Assembly: GCF_016625195.1 (NCBI RefSeq)
Contig: NZ_JACVUP010000008.1
Coordinates: 1-64,000 of the forward strand
Source of the DNA: Erwinia sp. S63
Lineage (GTDB): Bacteria; Pseudomonadota; Gammaproteobacteria; Enterobacterales; Enterobacteriaceae
Direction: 5' to 3'
Length of the DNA: 64,000 nucleotides
The notes under the pieces are model-generated. The model was not told where the DNA came from, made no database searches, and was given only the letters and a program-made list of their open reading frames with translations. This document shows, in pieces, positions 51,827 through 62,396 of the stretch (positions are counted from its first letter, which is position 1; each line of letters begins with the position of its first letter). The position numbers and the translations under genes are program-made.

Positions 51827-54027
51827 TCAGAAGCGGAAGGTCGCCGTACCGACGATTTGACGTTCAGCACCCCAGTAGCAGGCGTAATCACGATAGCAGC
51901 TGGCAACGTATTCACGATCGAACAGGTTGTTGATGTTCACACCGACAGAAGAGCCCGGCAAACCGAAACGGCCGAGGTCATATTTCAGCGCTGCATCGAC
52001 AGTGGTGTAACTGGCTACCGCAAAGTTCTGGTTAGCATCGGTGCCACTCGCGTACAAGCCCTGACTCTCACCCACGTAACGCACACCGGCACCCAGCGTC
52101 ACACCTGACAACGCAGTTTCATGGAAGGTGTAATCCCCCCACAGCGATGCCATATGCTTCGGCACCTGTACCGGCGTTTTGCCCTTCAGCACAGTGTCTT
52201 CGGTATATTCCGCATCGGTATAGGTGTAAGACGCCGTCATGTTGATGTTGGCGTTCAGCGCCGCCTTGGCTTCCAATTCAACACCGCGTGAACGGATTTC
52301 ACCGCTCTGTACGCTGAAGTTAAGGTTGTTTGGATCGGCGGTAAGGTTCTTGGTTTTGGTCAGCTCATACACCGCAGCAGTTACGACAACCGGACGATCT
52401 TTAGGAACATACTTCACACCGGCTTCATACTGCTTAGCACGCGATGGATCAAACGGCTGGCCAGAGGCGGTAGTCCCAGAATTCGGAATGAAGGACTCGC
52501 TATAGCTGAAGTACGGCGCAATGCCATTATCAAACACATAGTTCAGACCACCACGCCAGGTGAAGGCCTGATCGTGATTTTTCACTTCGGTATTGCCGTT
52601 ACGATTCAGTGCTGAAGTCATCGCATAATCGTAACGTCCACCTAAGGTCAGTACCCAGCGGTTCCATTCCATCTGATCTTGAGAGTACAGGCCGGTTTGC
52701 TCTTGGCGATTCAGATATTGGTAAGGGAACGCAGCACCATCTAGCGCATCGTTACCGTACTGAGGATTAGTCGCACTAATTGGGAATGCTGATCCAAACG
52801 CCGCATCAATGTCATTACGTGTACGCTGATAATCAACGCCCATTAGTAATGTATGATCCAATGCGCCAGTTGCGAATTTCGCCTGTGCCTGAGTATCGAC
52901 AGCGAATTGATTAAGATTCTCGTCGGAAACGGCTGAACCACGATTGATCTCAAGTGTATCAGCATTAAAACTGCTGCCATAAATACTGCGATAATTGGTT
53001 TTCAAATCTGCATAACGCAGATTCTGACGCACCGTCCAGGTATCGTTAAAGCTGTGTTCGAAGTTGTAGCCCACCATCTTGGTGTTGCGCGAAATCTTGT
53101 TGCTGTCTTCGCCTTCATCAAAATTGGTTGGCAGTTTGTAGCTGCTACCGTCCGGGCGGGTAATGCCCACCACGGTGCCCTGACGCGGCAACCAGCCGTA
53201 ATAACCGGTTTCCGGTTCGTTCTGGAAGTAGGTCAGCAGGTCAAAGCGGGTATTGGCATCAGGACGCCAGCTGAACGAAGGCGCGATGGTGTAGCGCTTC
53301 TCTTTATTCATCTCCTGTTGCGCATCGGCGCTGCGAGCAAGACCCGTCAGGCGATAGCTGTATACACCGTCATCATCCAGCGAACCGCCAAAATCGAAGC
53401 CCGTTGAGTACAGGTTATCGGTGCCCATCTGGAACTGCACTTCACGCAGTGTTTCCTGCGTCGGACGCTTGCTCACCAGCGACACCACGCCGCCTGGGTT
53501 GCTTTTGCCATACAGCACGGAAACCGGGCCACGCAGCAGTTCCGCACGCTCAAGGAAGTAAGGATCGATGGCGAACTCAGAGTAGTTATCCCCCTGCAGC
53601 TTCAGGCCATCAAGATATTGGTTGGTGTTGGTTTCGCTGAAGCACGAATCGACAGCGCATCGATCACGCTTGAGCTGCCGCGGTTACCCGTCAGCACGCC
53701 AGCCGTGTAGTTAAACGCACCTTTTACGCTGGTCACAGCGTGCATCGACATCTCTTCCTGCGTCACCACCGAAACCGACTGTGGGTTTTTCTCAATCGGC
53801 GTATCGGTTTTGGTGCCGGTAGCACTGTGTTTCGCGGCAATGGTAGGAGCCGGACCCCATGCGCTTTCCTGCGCGACGGTGTTGCCGCCATTGGCGGTCA
53901 CCACCACGGTATCATCTGCCAGCGCCTGTGCGCTCAGCGTACCCAGTGTTAAAGAAATCATTAAAGCGAGCGGACGACGCGAGGTCGCAGCACGTGCAGA
54001 GCAAGGATTAGAATTTCGCGCATTCAT
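51827..54027 (-). pseudogene. fhuA: Ferrichrome TonB-dependent receptor, frameshifted
   Basis: Outer-membrane ferrichrome receptor in two frames. The first part (54027 to about 53643) encodes a signal peptide, TonB box region DDTVVVTA and the plug up to VIDALSIR. It then runs into a stop at 53602 after 12 nonsense residues. In the next frame the sequence continues directly as FSETNTNQYLDGLKLQGDN, then through GPVSVLYGKSNPGG to the barrel end FRF at 51827 with no further stop. Adding one base at about 53642-53643 (CGTG-CTTC to CGTGGCTTC) restores RGFSETN and a 733-residue protein, the normal size. Either the gene is inactive or the base was missed in sequencing. Confidence 0.9.
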
Positions 54028-54071
54028 AAAAAAGGATCTCTCGAAAAGGAAACGATGCAGGCGAATGAAAA

Positions 54072-54086
54072 CGAGAATGATTATTA
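54072..54086. promoter_or_regulatory. Candidate Fur box upstream of fhuA
   Basis: CGAGAATGATTATTA matches the 7-1-7 Fur core TGATAATnATTATCA at 12 of 15 positions if the centre is read freely. It is 45-60 bases before the fhuA start codon. Iron-dependent Fur repression of fhu genes is well established in enterobacteria. Confidence 0.75.
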
Positions 54087-54202
54087 GACGCACGGATTTT
54101 AGGCGAAGTTTGGCGAGATCCGCAAGATGTAATGCCTGATGGCGGTGCGTTTGCGACCAGATCGTGCATGTCCATGATCGCGATTAATAAATCACAGGCA
54201 TG

Positions 54203-54224
54203 AAAAAGGGCGCCGTAGCGCCCT
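54203..54224 (-). terminator. Rho-independent terminator after mrcB
   Basis: On the minus strand AGGGCGC/GCGCCCT around TACG is followed by TTTTTC, 18 bases past the mrcB stop. Confidence 0.92.
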
Positions 54225-54241
54225 CTGTTTTCTGCAGCTAA

Positions 54242-56788
54242 CTATTTGCTGCCAAACATATCCTTAATCCAGCCCGCCACGCCGTCAGCATCTTTCTGCT
54301 CACCCTGTTGCTGCTGAGGTGACTGCTGCTGCGGTTGCGACTCTTGCTGCTGTTGGATCTGCTGCTGTTGCTGGATCTGTTGCTGCTGTTGCTGGCACAG
54401 CGCGTTAGGATCCAACGTCCACACCGGCAGCGAACGCCAGGTGCTGCTGCCAGAACCACACACGAAGTTACCGGCAGAGTCGACGTTCATCTGCGTGATG
54501 TCTTCTGGCGGTGTCAGCACCAGCGGCATTGGCGCCTGGTTGTCGAGATAACGGCGATAGATCTGCATCGCACCGCTCGCACCATACAGCTTCGACGTCT
54601 GGTTGTTGTCGCGGCCAACCCAGGTGATCGCGACCTCTTTGCCATCAATACCCGCAAACCAGCTATCGATCAGATCATTGGTGGTACCGGTTTTACCCGC
54701 CAGATGGGCATTCGGGTAACGCGCGCCCAGCGCACGGGCGGTGCCGTGATCGGCAACTTGCTGCATGGTGTACAAGGTCATATAAGCCGCCTGCGCCGGT
54801 TCAACGCGTTGCGCCTGCGGGAAGCTCTGGTACAACACCGTGCCATCTTCAGCAATCACCGAACGCACCGCCGACAGGTCGGCGCGGTTACCGCCGCTGG
54901 CGATCGACTGGAACGCCTGTGCCGCTTCGATCGGCGTCAGGTTAAGTGCCCCCAGTAACATCGCTGGCACCGGATTCAGCTGATCTTTCGGCACGCCCAG
55001 CTTCGTCCAGGTATCCACCACTGAAGGCAGACCCAATGTCATCCCCAGGTTTACGGTAGGCACGTTCATGGAGTTGGTTAAGGCATCCACCAGCATCACT
55101 TTGCCGCTGAAACGCTTGTCGTCGTTCATCGGTTTCCAGATGGAACCGTTCGGCTGTTTCAGCGCAATCGGCTCATCCGCCAGCCAGGTGTTCAGACGAT
55201 AGGTATTCGGCTGGCTCAATGCGGTGAGATAGGTCGCAGGTTTAGCCAGTGAGCCAATAGAACGACGCGCCTGCAGCGCACGGTTATAGCCCGCGAACTG
55301 CGGATCTGCACCGCCTACCATGGCACGTACTTCACCACTGAAGCGATCCACCACCACCATCGCGGTTTCCAGATCCTTCAAGCCACGCTGTTTCTTCAGC
55401 GCCGGAATGCCATCTTCAACCGCTTTTTCCGCCGCATCCTGAGAGATAGGATCGAGCGTGGTGAAAATCTTCACGCCAGACAGATCTTTAATCTTGTCGC
55501 CCAGTTTGGCCTGCAACTCGTTACGTACCATCTGCATAAAGGCAGGCTGAGGCGTGATCACGCCCCCTTTCGGCTGCACACCCAGCGGACGCGCCGAGAG
55601 CATGTCATACAGCTCCTGATCGATCACGTTCTGCTGCTGCAGTAAACGCAGCACCAGGTTACGACGCTCCAGCGCCAGTTTCGGGTTGCGCCACGGGTTG
55701 TACAGCGACGCACCTTTCACCATGCCGACCAGCATCGCCTGCTGGTCGAGGCTCAGCTCATCAACGGGACGACCAAAGTAGTACAGACTCGCCAGTGGGA
55801 ACCCGCGGATCTGATCGTTGCCCGCCTGACCGAGATACACCTCGTTCAGGTAAAGCTCAAGAATGCGATCTTTGCTGTAGCGCGCATCCATGATCACCGC
55901 CATATAGGCTTCACGCGCTTTACGCCACAGTGAACGTTCGTTGGTCAGGAACAGGTTTTTCACCAGCTGCTGCGTCAACGTACTGCCGCCCTGCACCGCT
56001 TTACCGGCGGTGATGTTAGCGAGGAAGGCACGACCAATCGAGTACGGGCTGATGCCATCATGCTCATAGAAGTGACGGTCTTCGGTAGCGATCAGCGTAC
56101 TGACCAGCAGATCCGGGAAGCCCGCACGCGGCACGAACAGACGCTGCTCACCGTTCGGCGATTGCAGCATGGTGATCAAGCGTGGATCGAGGCGGAAGAA
56201 GCCAAAATCACGCCCGGTATCGAGGTTTTTAATCTCGCTCAGTTCGTTGTTGCTGAACGTCAGGCGCGCGTTGATCTGTCCCTCTTTGCTGTCCGGGAAA
56301 TCAAACGGACGACGCAGCAGATCGATAGTGTTGCCTTTAACACTGAACTCACCAGGACGGGTGATGCGCGACACTTCGCGATACTGCGTGCCTTCCAGCA
56401 GCGCAATCATCTCTTTTTTGTCGTACGACATCCCCGGCTCAAGGCTCACCATGCGGCCGTATACGGCAGCAGGCAGCTGCCACACTTTACCGTCAATGCG
56501 GCTGCGGATTTCTGAGTCGAGATAAATGCCCCAGGCCACCATCACGACCACAAAGACCAGGAAGAGCTTAATCAACCAGCCTAACCAGCGACGTTTGCCG
56601 CGTGGCGGACGTTTTCCTTTCCCTTTACCTTTTGGTGGCACCGGTGTGCTCTCCTCATCATCTTCGTCAAAATCGTCCTGATCGATATCATCATCAAGCT
56701 CCCTGCGGCGACCCCGACGAGCAGTGCTGCGCGGCGGCTTTGGCGCTTTTCCTTTACGCCCAATAGGTTCGCGATCGTTCCCAGACAT
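54242..56788 (-). CDS. mrcB: Penicillin-binding protein 1B
   Basis: Bifunctional peptidoglycan synthase. A charged cytoplasmic N-terminus (about residues 1-62) and one membrane helix precede the UB2H regulator-binding domain. The GT51 transglycosylase contains [14 protein letters not shown] and [12 protein letters not shown]. The transpeptidase has SxxK in GSLAKP, SMN in TNSMNVP and KTG in GKTGTTND. At 848 residues it is full length. Its C-terminus has an unusual glutamine-rich tract (about residues 795-832) before [12 protein letters not shown]. Confidence 0.97.
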   Translation of the reverse strand: MSGNDREPIGRKGKAPKPPRSTARRGRRRELDDDIDQDDFDEDDEESTPVPPKGKGKGKRPPRGKRRWLGWLIKLFLVFVVVMVAWGIYLDSEIRSRIDGKVWQLPAAVYGRMVSLEPGMSYDKKEMIALLEGTQYREVSRITRPGEFSVKGNTIDLLRRPFDFPDSKEGQINARLTFSNNELSEIKNLDTGRDFGFFRLDPRLITMLQSPNGEQRLFVPRAGFPDLLVSTLIATEDRHFYEHDGISPYSIGRAFLANITAGKAVQGGSTLTQQLVKNLFLTNERSLWRKAREAYMAVIMDARYSKDRILELYLNEVYLGQAGNDQIRGFPLASLYYFGRPVDELSLDQQAMLVGMVKGASLYNPWRNPKLALERRNLVLRLLQQQNVIDQELYDMLSARPLGVQPKGGVITPQPAFMQMVRNELQAKLGDKIKDLSGVKIFTTLDPISQDAAEKAVEDGIPALKKQRGLKDLETAMVVVDRFSGEVRAMVGGADPQFAGYNRALQARRSIGSLAKPATYLTALSQPNTYRLNTWLADEPIALKQPNGSIWKPMNDDKRFSGKVMLVDALTNSMNVPTVNLGMTLGLPSVVDTWTKLGVPKDQLNPVPAMLLGALNLTPIEAAQAFQSIASGGNRADLSAVRSVIAEDGTVLYQSFPQAQRVEPAQAAYMTLYTMQQVADHGTARALGARYPNAHLAGKTGTTNDLIDSWFAGIDGKEVAITWVGRDNNQTSKLYGASGAMQIYRRYLDNQAPMPLVLTPPEDITQMNVDSAGNFVCGSGSSTWRSLPVWTLDPNALCQQQQQQIQQQQQIQQQQESQPQQQSPQQQQGEQKDADGVAGWIKDMFGSK

Positions 56789-56886
56789 GCTTTTATTCTC
56801 CAGGCATAGCTACGGCTGCGGCCGTTACTCTAACTGCTTTCTCGTGCTGCGCATGGCAGAACCCTCTGAATTCGATCCACAGAGTG

Positions 56887-59319
56887 TCACGATGAAAATT
56901 TCTTGGTGCGCCTTGTCGGTAAGGCGTTTGCCGGATCGTCGGGCCAGGGATGTTTGGGATAGCGCCCTTTCATCTCTTTCTGCACTTCAGGATAGGCTCC
57001 GCGCCAGAACGCTGCGAGATCACGGGTGATCTGCAACGGACGCTGCGCCGGTGACAGCAGCTCCAATACCAGCGGAATACGGCCTTCAGCCACCGCCGGA
57101 TTTTGCGCTTCACCAAACATCTCCTGAATGCGCACTGCCAGCGCAGGGGGCTTATCCACTGCGTAGCGAATCGGCAGGCGACTTCCGGTCGGCACAGTGT
57201 AATGAGTTGGCAGCACAGTATCCAGCCGCTGACGTTGTGACCATGTCAGCAAATGTAATAATGCGCTGACAAGATTGACGGCCTGCAGGCTCCTGAGATC
57301 GCGCACGGAACCCATCTCGGGTAACAGCCAACGCTCCAGCGAGTCGAGCAGGCTCTCATCGTCCAATGGCGGCCACGCCTCTTCCGGCAGCCACTCGGCA
57401 GCACAATGCAAACGCAAACGCAGCTGTTCCGCTTCCTGTGTCCAGCCGAGCACGGAAAGCCCTTTCTCACGGATCCAGCGCAGCATTGCCGGGTGTAAAA
57501 TATCCGCGTCCGGGCGCGCCTGCGGCTGTGCTTTTAGGACCAGCGCACCCACAAGCTCACGTTTCCAGGCACGCAGTGTGCCTTTCTCTTCATCCCATTC
57601 CACATCAATGCGCTGCGTCACCAGTTCAGGGCATTGCTGGCGTAACTCGCCGATTTCCACCGGCAGCGCTAAGAGCATGCGCGCTTCGGCCGCGCTGGCA
57701 CCTTGCAATAAGGTCGGCGCAATCAGCCATTCATAACGGCTCAAGCCATCCTGCTCATCCAGCATGGCGCCAATCCCATTGGCCAGCTGATAGCGCGCAC
57801 TTTCGCCGCGTCGCTGTGCCAGCCGATCGGCAAACCCCGCTGCCAGTAAAGAGGGGTACAGATCGGGATTGACGCTGCCGCCGCTGGCATTGAGTCGCTG
57901 CTGCCACTGACGGGCGCGACGCTGCCAGTGAGGCTGAGGCCGGTTGAGTGCATCACGTAAATCTGCGCTGCCGTTACGTGGCGGATCTTCCAGAATCGCC
58001 ACCAGTAAGGCGGCACTGGCGATTGCATCCTTATCCTGTGCCGCGCACAAGATGGCCGTGAGGCGGGGATCGCTGCCCAGCGCCGCCATTTTCCGCCCAC
58101 GCGCATTCAGCTTCTCGCCTTCCAGCGCCCCCAAACGGGTCAGTAAATCATTTGCCGCGCGTAAGCTGCGCACGGGTGGCGCATCCAGCCAGTTGAGCTG
58201 TGACGCCTCCAGGCAACCCCACTGCAATAAATCGATTTGCAGTGAAGAGAGATCGCTGTTGAGGATTTCCGGCTCACTCTGTGCCGCCGCGCGCATCGCT
58301 TGTTCCTGGGGCAGCAGATGCAAACAGATACCGGGTTCAAGACGCCCCGCGCGACCTGCTCGCTGCGTCATTGACGCCTGGCTGATACGCTGGGTTTGCA
58401 ACCGTGTTACGCCGCTGCGCACATCAAACTGCGCTGAGCGTTCCAGCGCGCTATCCACCACCAGACGGATGCCTTCAATGGTCAGACTGGTTTCGGCAAT
58501 GTTAGTGGCGAGCACCACTTTGCGACGACCGGCGGGCGCAGGCAGAATCGCGCGACGCTGCGCATCCAGAGACAGCGCACCATATAAAGGAGAGAGATCC
58601 ACGTCATCACCGACGCGAGATTCCAGCTCGCGCTTCACGCGTTCAATCTCCGCGACGCCCGGCAGGAACAGCAGCAGCGAACCCGTTTCGTCGCGCAGCA
58701 ATTGCGCCACTTCTCGTGCCACCGCTTCGTCAAAACGCTGTTGCGGATTGAGCGAGGCATAACGGCGCGTCACCGGGAAGCTACGTCCTTCAGAGACAAT
58801 AAAAGGCGCATCCGGCAGCAACTGACGCAGCCTCTCGTTATCCAGCGTGGCGGACATCAGCAAGATTTTCAGATCGTCGCGCAGCCCTTGCTGCACATCC
58901 AACAGCAGCGCCAGCGCCAAATCAGCCTGCAGGCTGCGCTCATGAAATTCATCGAGGATCACCAGCGACACGCCTTCGAGCATCGGATCGCGCTGCAACA
59001 TGCGCGTCAGAATGCCTTCGGTCACCACTTCCAGTCGCGTATTGGGGCCGCAACAGTTTTCACCGCGCATGCGATATCCCACGGTGCCACCGGGCTGCTC
59101 TCCCAACTGCTCCGCCAGGCGTTGCGCCACATTACGTGCCGCCAGACGACGTGGCTCAAGCATAATGATGCGGCCCGCTAGCGAGGCTTTTTGCAGCAAC
59201 TGCAACGGCAGCCAGGTGGATTTTCCTGCGCCAGTCGGCGCCGCCAGCAATATCTGCGGTGACTGCGCCAGGGCATCCAGCAAGGCCGGCAGCACCTCGC
59301 TTACCGGTAATTCGCTCAC
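56887..59319 (-). CDS. hrpB: ATP-dependent DEAH-box helicase HrpB
   Basis: RNA-helicase-like protein of incompletely known role, often found next to mrcB. Motif I is APTGAGKST (about residue 32), motif II is LDEFHERS (DEFH box), motif III MSATLD and motif VI QRAGRAGR; a long conserved C-terminal domain follows, ending WPDDPANALPTRRTKK. The GTG at 59319, six bases after GGGAG, gives 810 residues, within one of E. coli. A start at 59358 would add 13 residues. Confidence 0.95.
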   Translation of the reverse strand: MSELPVSEVLPALLDALAQSPQILLAAPTGAGKSTWLPLQLLQKASLAGRIIMLEPRRLAARNVAQRLAEQLGEQPGGTVGYRMRGENCCGPNTRLEVVTEGILTRMLQRDPMLEGVSLVILDEFHERSLQADLALALLLDVQQGLRDDLKILLMSATLDNERLRQLLPDAPFIVSEGRSFPVTRRYASLNPQQRFDEAVAREVAQLLRDETGSLLLFLPGVAEIERVKRELESRVGDDVDLSPLYGALSLDAQRRAILPAPAGRRKVVLATNIAETSLTIEGIRLVVDSALERSAQFDVRSGVTRLQTQRISQASMTQRAGRAGRLEPGICLHLLPQEQAMRAAAQSEPEILNSDLSSLQIDLLQWGCLEASQLNWLDAPPVRSLRAANDLLTRLGALEGEKLNARGRKMAALGSDPRLTAILCAAQDKDAIASAALLVAILEDPPRNGSADLRDALNRPQPHWQRRARQWQQRLNASGGSVNPDLYPSLLAAGFADRLAQRRGESARYQLANGIGAMLDEQDGLSRYEWLIAPTLLQGASAAEARMLLALPVEIGELRQQCPELVTQRIDVEWDEEKGTLRAWKRELVGALVLKAQPQARPDADILHPAMLRWIREKGLSVLGWTQEAEQLRLRLHCAAEWLPEEAWPPLDDESLLDSLERWLLPEMGSVRDLRSLQAVNLVSALLHLLTWSQRQRLDTVLPTHYTVPTGSRLPIRYAVDKPPALAVRIQEMFGEAQNPAVAEGRIPLVLELLSPAQRPLQITRDLAAFWRGAYPEVQKEMKGRYPKHPWPDDPANALPTRRTKKFSS

Positions 59320-59383
59320 ACTCAACTCCCACTCTGCCTGTGCTAATATGGCGCGCATTGTAGCACTCTACGGCACCGCCATC

Positions 59384-59923
59384 ATGACCACGCAACGTCA
59401 GTTTTTTGCCCTCGAACTGCCCGTCCCGCTCCAGCAACAGCTGGTACGGTGGCGTGCAGATCATTTCAGTGAGGATGATGGAAAACCGGTGGAGGCCGCG
59501 AACCTGCACCTGACGCTGGCATTTCTTGGCGATGTCAGCAATGAGACCTCGCAAAAGTTGCAGCAGCTCGCTTCACGCATCGCGCAACCGGGTTTTGCCC
59601 TCGACCTCGATGACGCCGGACACTGGCCGCGTCCCGGCGTCGTGTGGCTGGGCTGCCAGCGTGCGCCACGCGGTTTGCTGCAGCTAGCGAGTCTGCTGCG
59701 TGCTCAGGCAGCACGCCATGGTTGTGCGCAGAGTGCCCAGCCTTTTCATCCGCATATCACTTTGCTGCGCCACGCTACGCAAAAAGTCGCGCTGCCAGCG
59801 CGAGGATTTCACTGGCGTCATGATGTCAGTCACTTCGCGCTGTTTTCATCGACCTTTTCCCAGGGCCGTACGCGCTATCGTCGACTGGCGCGCTGGCCAC
59901 TGTTACCCACTTCAGGAGCCTGA
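59384..59923 (+). CDS. thpR: RNA 2',3'-cyclic phosphodiesterase
   Basis: ThpR (LigT) opens 2',3'-cyclic phosphates at RNA ends and can act as a 2'-5' RNA ligase in vitro. The two HxTx motifs of 2H phosphoesterases are visible as HLTL (about residue 43) and HITL (about 125). The ATG at 59384 gives 179 residues; the open frame extends far upstream inside hrpB but has no homology there. The next gene, sfsA, starts at the following base. Confidence 0.95.
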   Translation: MTTQRQFFALELPVPLQQQLVRWRADHFSEDDGKPVEAANLHLTLAFLGDVSNETSQKLQQLASRIAQPGFALDLDDAGHWPRPGVVWLGCQRAPRGLLQLASLLRAQAARHGCAQSAQPFHPHITLLRHATQKVALPARGFHWRHDVSHFALFSSTFSQGRTRYRRLARWPLLPTSGA

Positions 59924-60640
59924 ATGCTGTTCGATCCGCCGCTGAAACCCGCTCGTCTCATCGTTCGCTATAAGCGCTTTCTTGCCGATGTCGTGACACC
60001 GGAAGGCGAGACTTTGACGATCCACTGCGCCAATACCGGCGCGATGACCGGCTGCGCCACGCCGGGCGATACCGTGTGGTACTCCACCTCGGACAGCATC
60101 ACGCGCAAGTATCCGCACAGCTGGGAATTGACCGAGACGCAACAAGGCCACTGGATCTGCGTAAACACACTCAGAGCCAACCAACTGGTGCGCGAAGCCT
60201 TAACCCTTGACGCCATTCCAGAATTGTCCGGTTACAGCCACTGCCAACCCGAGGTCAAATACGGTACGGAAAAAAGCCGAATTGACTTCCTGCTGCAAGC
60301 GGAGGGCAGATCAAACTGCTATATTGAAGTCAAGTCCGTCACCCTTTTACAGCAGGGTAAAGGCTTTTTTCCGGATGCGGTGACGGCTCGAGGACAAAAG
60401 CATCTGCGCGAACTCAGTGCTATCGCGGCAGAGGGTCATCGAGCTGTTTTGTTGTTCGCCGTTCTGCATACGGGGATTGAGGACGTCTCCCCGGCGCGCC
60501 ATATCGACGCACACTACGCAGAACTACTGGGACAGGCTCAACGCTGTGGAGTAGAGGTGTTGGCGTATCAGGCTCAGATATCACCTGCTCAAATGTTACT
60601 CACTCAGCCGCTCGCGGTGACGATTAACGTAGAGTTGTAA
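59924..60640 (+). CDS. sfsA: Sugar fermentation stimulation protein A
   Basis: SfsA stimulates maltose metabolism genes when overproduced in E. coli and has a nuclease-like DNA-binding fold. The conserved features here are [32 protein letters not shown] and [11 protein letters not shown] (the PD-(D/E)xK-like core). It has 238 residues. It directly abuts thpR, and 258 gene-free bases separate it from dksA. Confidence 0.96.
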   Translation: MLFDPPLKPARLIVRYKRFLADVVTPEGETLTIHCANTGAMTGCATPGDTVWYSTSDSITRKYPHSWELTETQQGHWICVNTLRANQLVREALTLDAIPELSGYSHCQPEVKYGTEKSRIDFLLQAEGRSNCYIEVKSVTLLQQGKGFFPDAVTARGQKHLRELSAIAAEGHRAVLLFAVLHTGIEDVSPARHIDAHYAELLGQAQRCGVEVLAYQAQISPAQMLLTQPLAVTINVEL

Positions 60641-60898
60641 TATTTATAGCAATTTGCTGTGATAGGAATGTTCTGGGCGGTGCGCTAAATACGCTGTTCC
60701 TCACAGGCTTGTCAAGGTGCGAATATGAATAATTGCCAACCTTGACTGCTTCTGCTATTTATAGCGGCCTGTTTTTTCCCTGATGGGAATCGATATACCC
60801 CTTAATAATTCGCGTTGCTGGCAGTCGGTGGTCAATTTAGCCAATGCACATGCAACCTGAAGTATGACGGGAAGGGCGTGTTATCCAGGAGAAACAAC

Positions 60899-61354
60899 AT
60901 GCAAGAAGGGCAAAACCGTAAAACATCGTCCCTGAGTATCCTCGCCATCGCTGGTGTGGAGCCGTATCAGGTGAAACCGGGCGAAGAGTATATGAACGAC
61001 GCCCAACTGAGCCATTTCCGCAAGATTCTGGAAGCCTGGCGCAACCAACTTCGTGATGAAGTAGACCGCACTGTGTCGCATATGCAGGACGAAGCTGCTA
61101 ACTTCCCGGATCCGGTTGACCGTGCCGCGCAGGAAGAAGAGTTCAGCCTGGAATTACGTAACCGCGATCGTGAGCGTAAATTGATCAAGAAGATCGAGAA
61201 GACGCTGAAGAAAGTGGATGACGACGATTTCGGCTACTGTGATTCCTGTGGTGTTGAAATTGGTATTCGCCGCCTCGAAGCGCGTCCGACTGCCGATCTT
61301 TGCATCGACTGCAAAACGCTGGCTGAAATCCGCGAGAAGCAGATGGCAGGCTAA
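60899..61354 (+). CDS. dksA: RNA polymerase-binding transcription factor DksA
   Basis: Binds the RNA polymerase secondary channel and, with ppGpp, represses rRNA promoters and activates biosynthetic ones. The coiled coil carries the tip aspartates in DPVD (residues 71 and 74), and four cysteines at 114, 117, 135 and 138 bind zinc. It has 151 residues, from an ATG with AGGAG upstream. The rRNA P1 promoter at the left end of this window is of the type it controls. Confidence 0.98.
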   Translation: MQEGQNRKTSSLSILAIAGVEPYQVKPGEEYMNDAQLSHFRKILEAWRNQLRDEVDRTVSHMQDEAANFPDPVDRAAQEEEFSLELRNRDRERKLIKKIEKTLKKVDDDDFGYCDSCGVEIGIRRLEARPTADLCIDCKTLAEIREKQMAG

Positions 61355-61372
61355 TGGCCGCGAGCAGACTGT

Positions 61373-61415
61373 CACCGCACTGCCGGGAAAACCACTGTTT
61401 TCCCGGCGTGCGGTG
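61373..61415 (+). terminator. Long hairpin between dksA and gluQ
   Basis: The inner stem CCGGGAAAA/TTTTCCCGG (61383-61391 and 61398-61406) and outer stem CACCGCA/TGCGGTG (61373-61379 and 61409-61415) form one extended hairpin. It ends 9 bases before the gluQ start. No T-run follows, so it is not a standard terminator. In Shigella and E. coli, gluQ expression depends on a terminator in this same gap. Confidence 0.6.
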
Positions 61416-61424
61416 CACCTCAAA

Positions 61425-62360
61425 ATGAACTCTTCAACCTCTTCCTGCGTCGGGCGTTTCGCTCCCTCTCCTTCTGGTGATCTGCATTTTGGTTCGCTGA
61501 TAGCCGCGTTAGGCAGCTACCTGAGCGCGCGTGCGCAACAAGGCCGCTGGCTGGTGCGTATTGAAGATATCGATCCGCCGCGAGAAGTGACTGGTGCAGC
61601 CACACGCATCCTGAAACAGCTGGAGCACTATGGCCTGCAGTGGGATGGCGACGTGTTATGGCAGTCGCAGCGTCATGATGCCTACCGGGAAGCGCTGAGC
61701 TGGCTGCAACAGCACCGTCAAAGCTACTTTTGTACCTGCACGCGCAGCCGTATTCAGCAGCTTGGGGGGTTCTACGACGGTCACTGTCGGGAATTACACC
61801 TCCCTGCAGAAAACGCCGCGCTGCGCCTGCGTCAGCATATGCCGGTTTATGGCTTTGACGATCGCCTGCGCGGTCATCTAGCGGCCGAGCGATCGCTGGC
61901 GGAAGAAGATTTTATTATCCATCGTCGGGATGGTTTGTTTGCTTATAACCTGGCGGTGGTGGTGGATGACCATTTTCAGAGTGTGACGGAAATCGTACGC
62001 GGGGCCGATTTGATTGAACCCACGGTGCGTCAAATCGCGCTCTACCAGCAGTTTGGCTGGCCGGTGCCTGCGTATCTGCACCTGCCGCTGGCCATTAATG
62101 ACGATGGCAATAAGCTCTCTAAACAGAATCATGCGCCCGCTTTACCTGATGGAGATGCGCGCCCATTGCTGATACGCGCGTTGCACTTGCTGGGGCAATC
62201 GGTTTTGGAGAGTTGGCAAGATGCCACAGTGGAGCAACTGCTCGATAACGCGGTGGCACAGTGGAGTATCCAACTGATCCCACAACAGAACGCGCGAATC
62301 ACGGATGAGGCGACATCGCCATTCCTAAATGGTTCGCAACAGGCTATGATTAGCCGCTGA
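61425..62360 (+). CDS. gluQ: Glutamyl-Q tRNA(Asp) synthetase
   Basis: Paralogue of glutamyl-tRNA synthetase lacking the anticodon-binding domain; attaches glutamate to queuosine 34 of tRNA-Asp. The class I HIGH-like motif is PSGDLHFGS (about residue 17), zinc ligands are in YFCTCTR and DGHCR, and the KMSKS-like motif is KLSKQN. The ATG at 61425 gives 311 residues, near the E. coli size; the frame is open upstream into dksA but without homology. The ribosome site is poor. Confidence 0.95.
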   Translation: MNSSTSSCVGRFAPSPSGDLHFGSLIAALGSYLSARAQQGRWLVRIEDIDPPREVTGAATRILKQLEHYGLQWDGDVLWQSQRHDAYREALSWLQQHRQSYFCTCTRSRIQQLGGFYDGHCRELHLPAENAALRLRQHMPVYGFDDRLRGHLAAERSLAEEDFIIHRRDGLFAYNLAVVVDDHFQSVTEIVRGADLIEPTVRQIALYQQFGWPVPAYLHLPLAINDDGNKLSKQNHAPALPDGDARPLLIRALHLLGQSVLESWQDATVEQLLDNAVAQWSIQLIPQQNARITDEATSPFLNGSQQAMISR

Positions 62361-62396
62361 TTTATTAACACCCTTTTATCACTGTCGAGGTGTCCC

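Noticed and set aside
53602-53660. Programmed ribosomal frameshift in fhuA
   Set aside because: No slippery heptamer or obvious downstream stimulator is seen at the junction, and no TonB-dependent receptor is known to use one; a simple deletion or sequencing error fits better.
54300-54400. Tandem repeat that could be taken for a CRISPR or minisatellite
   Set aside because: It is coding sequence for the glutamine-rich tail of mrcB, with no repeat-spacer structure.
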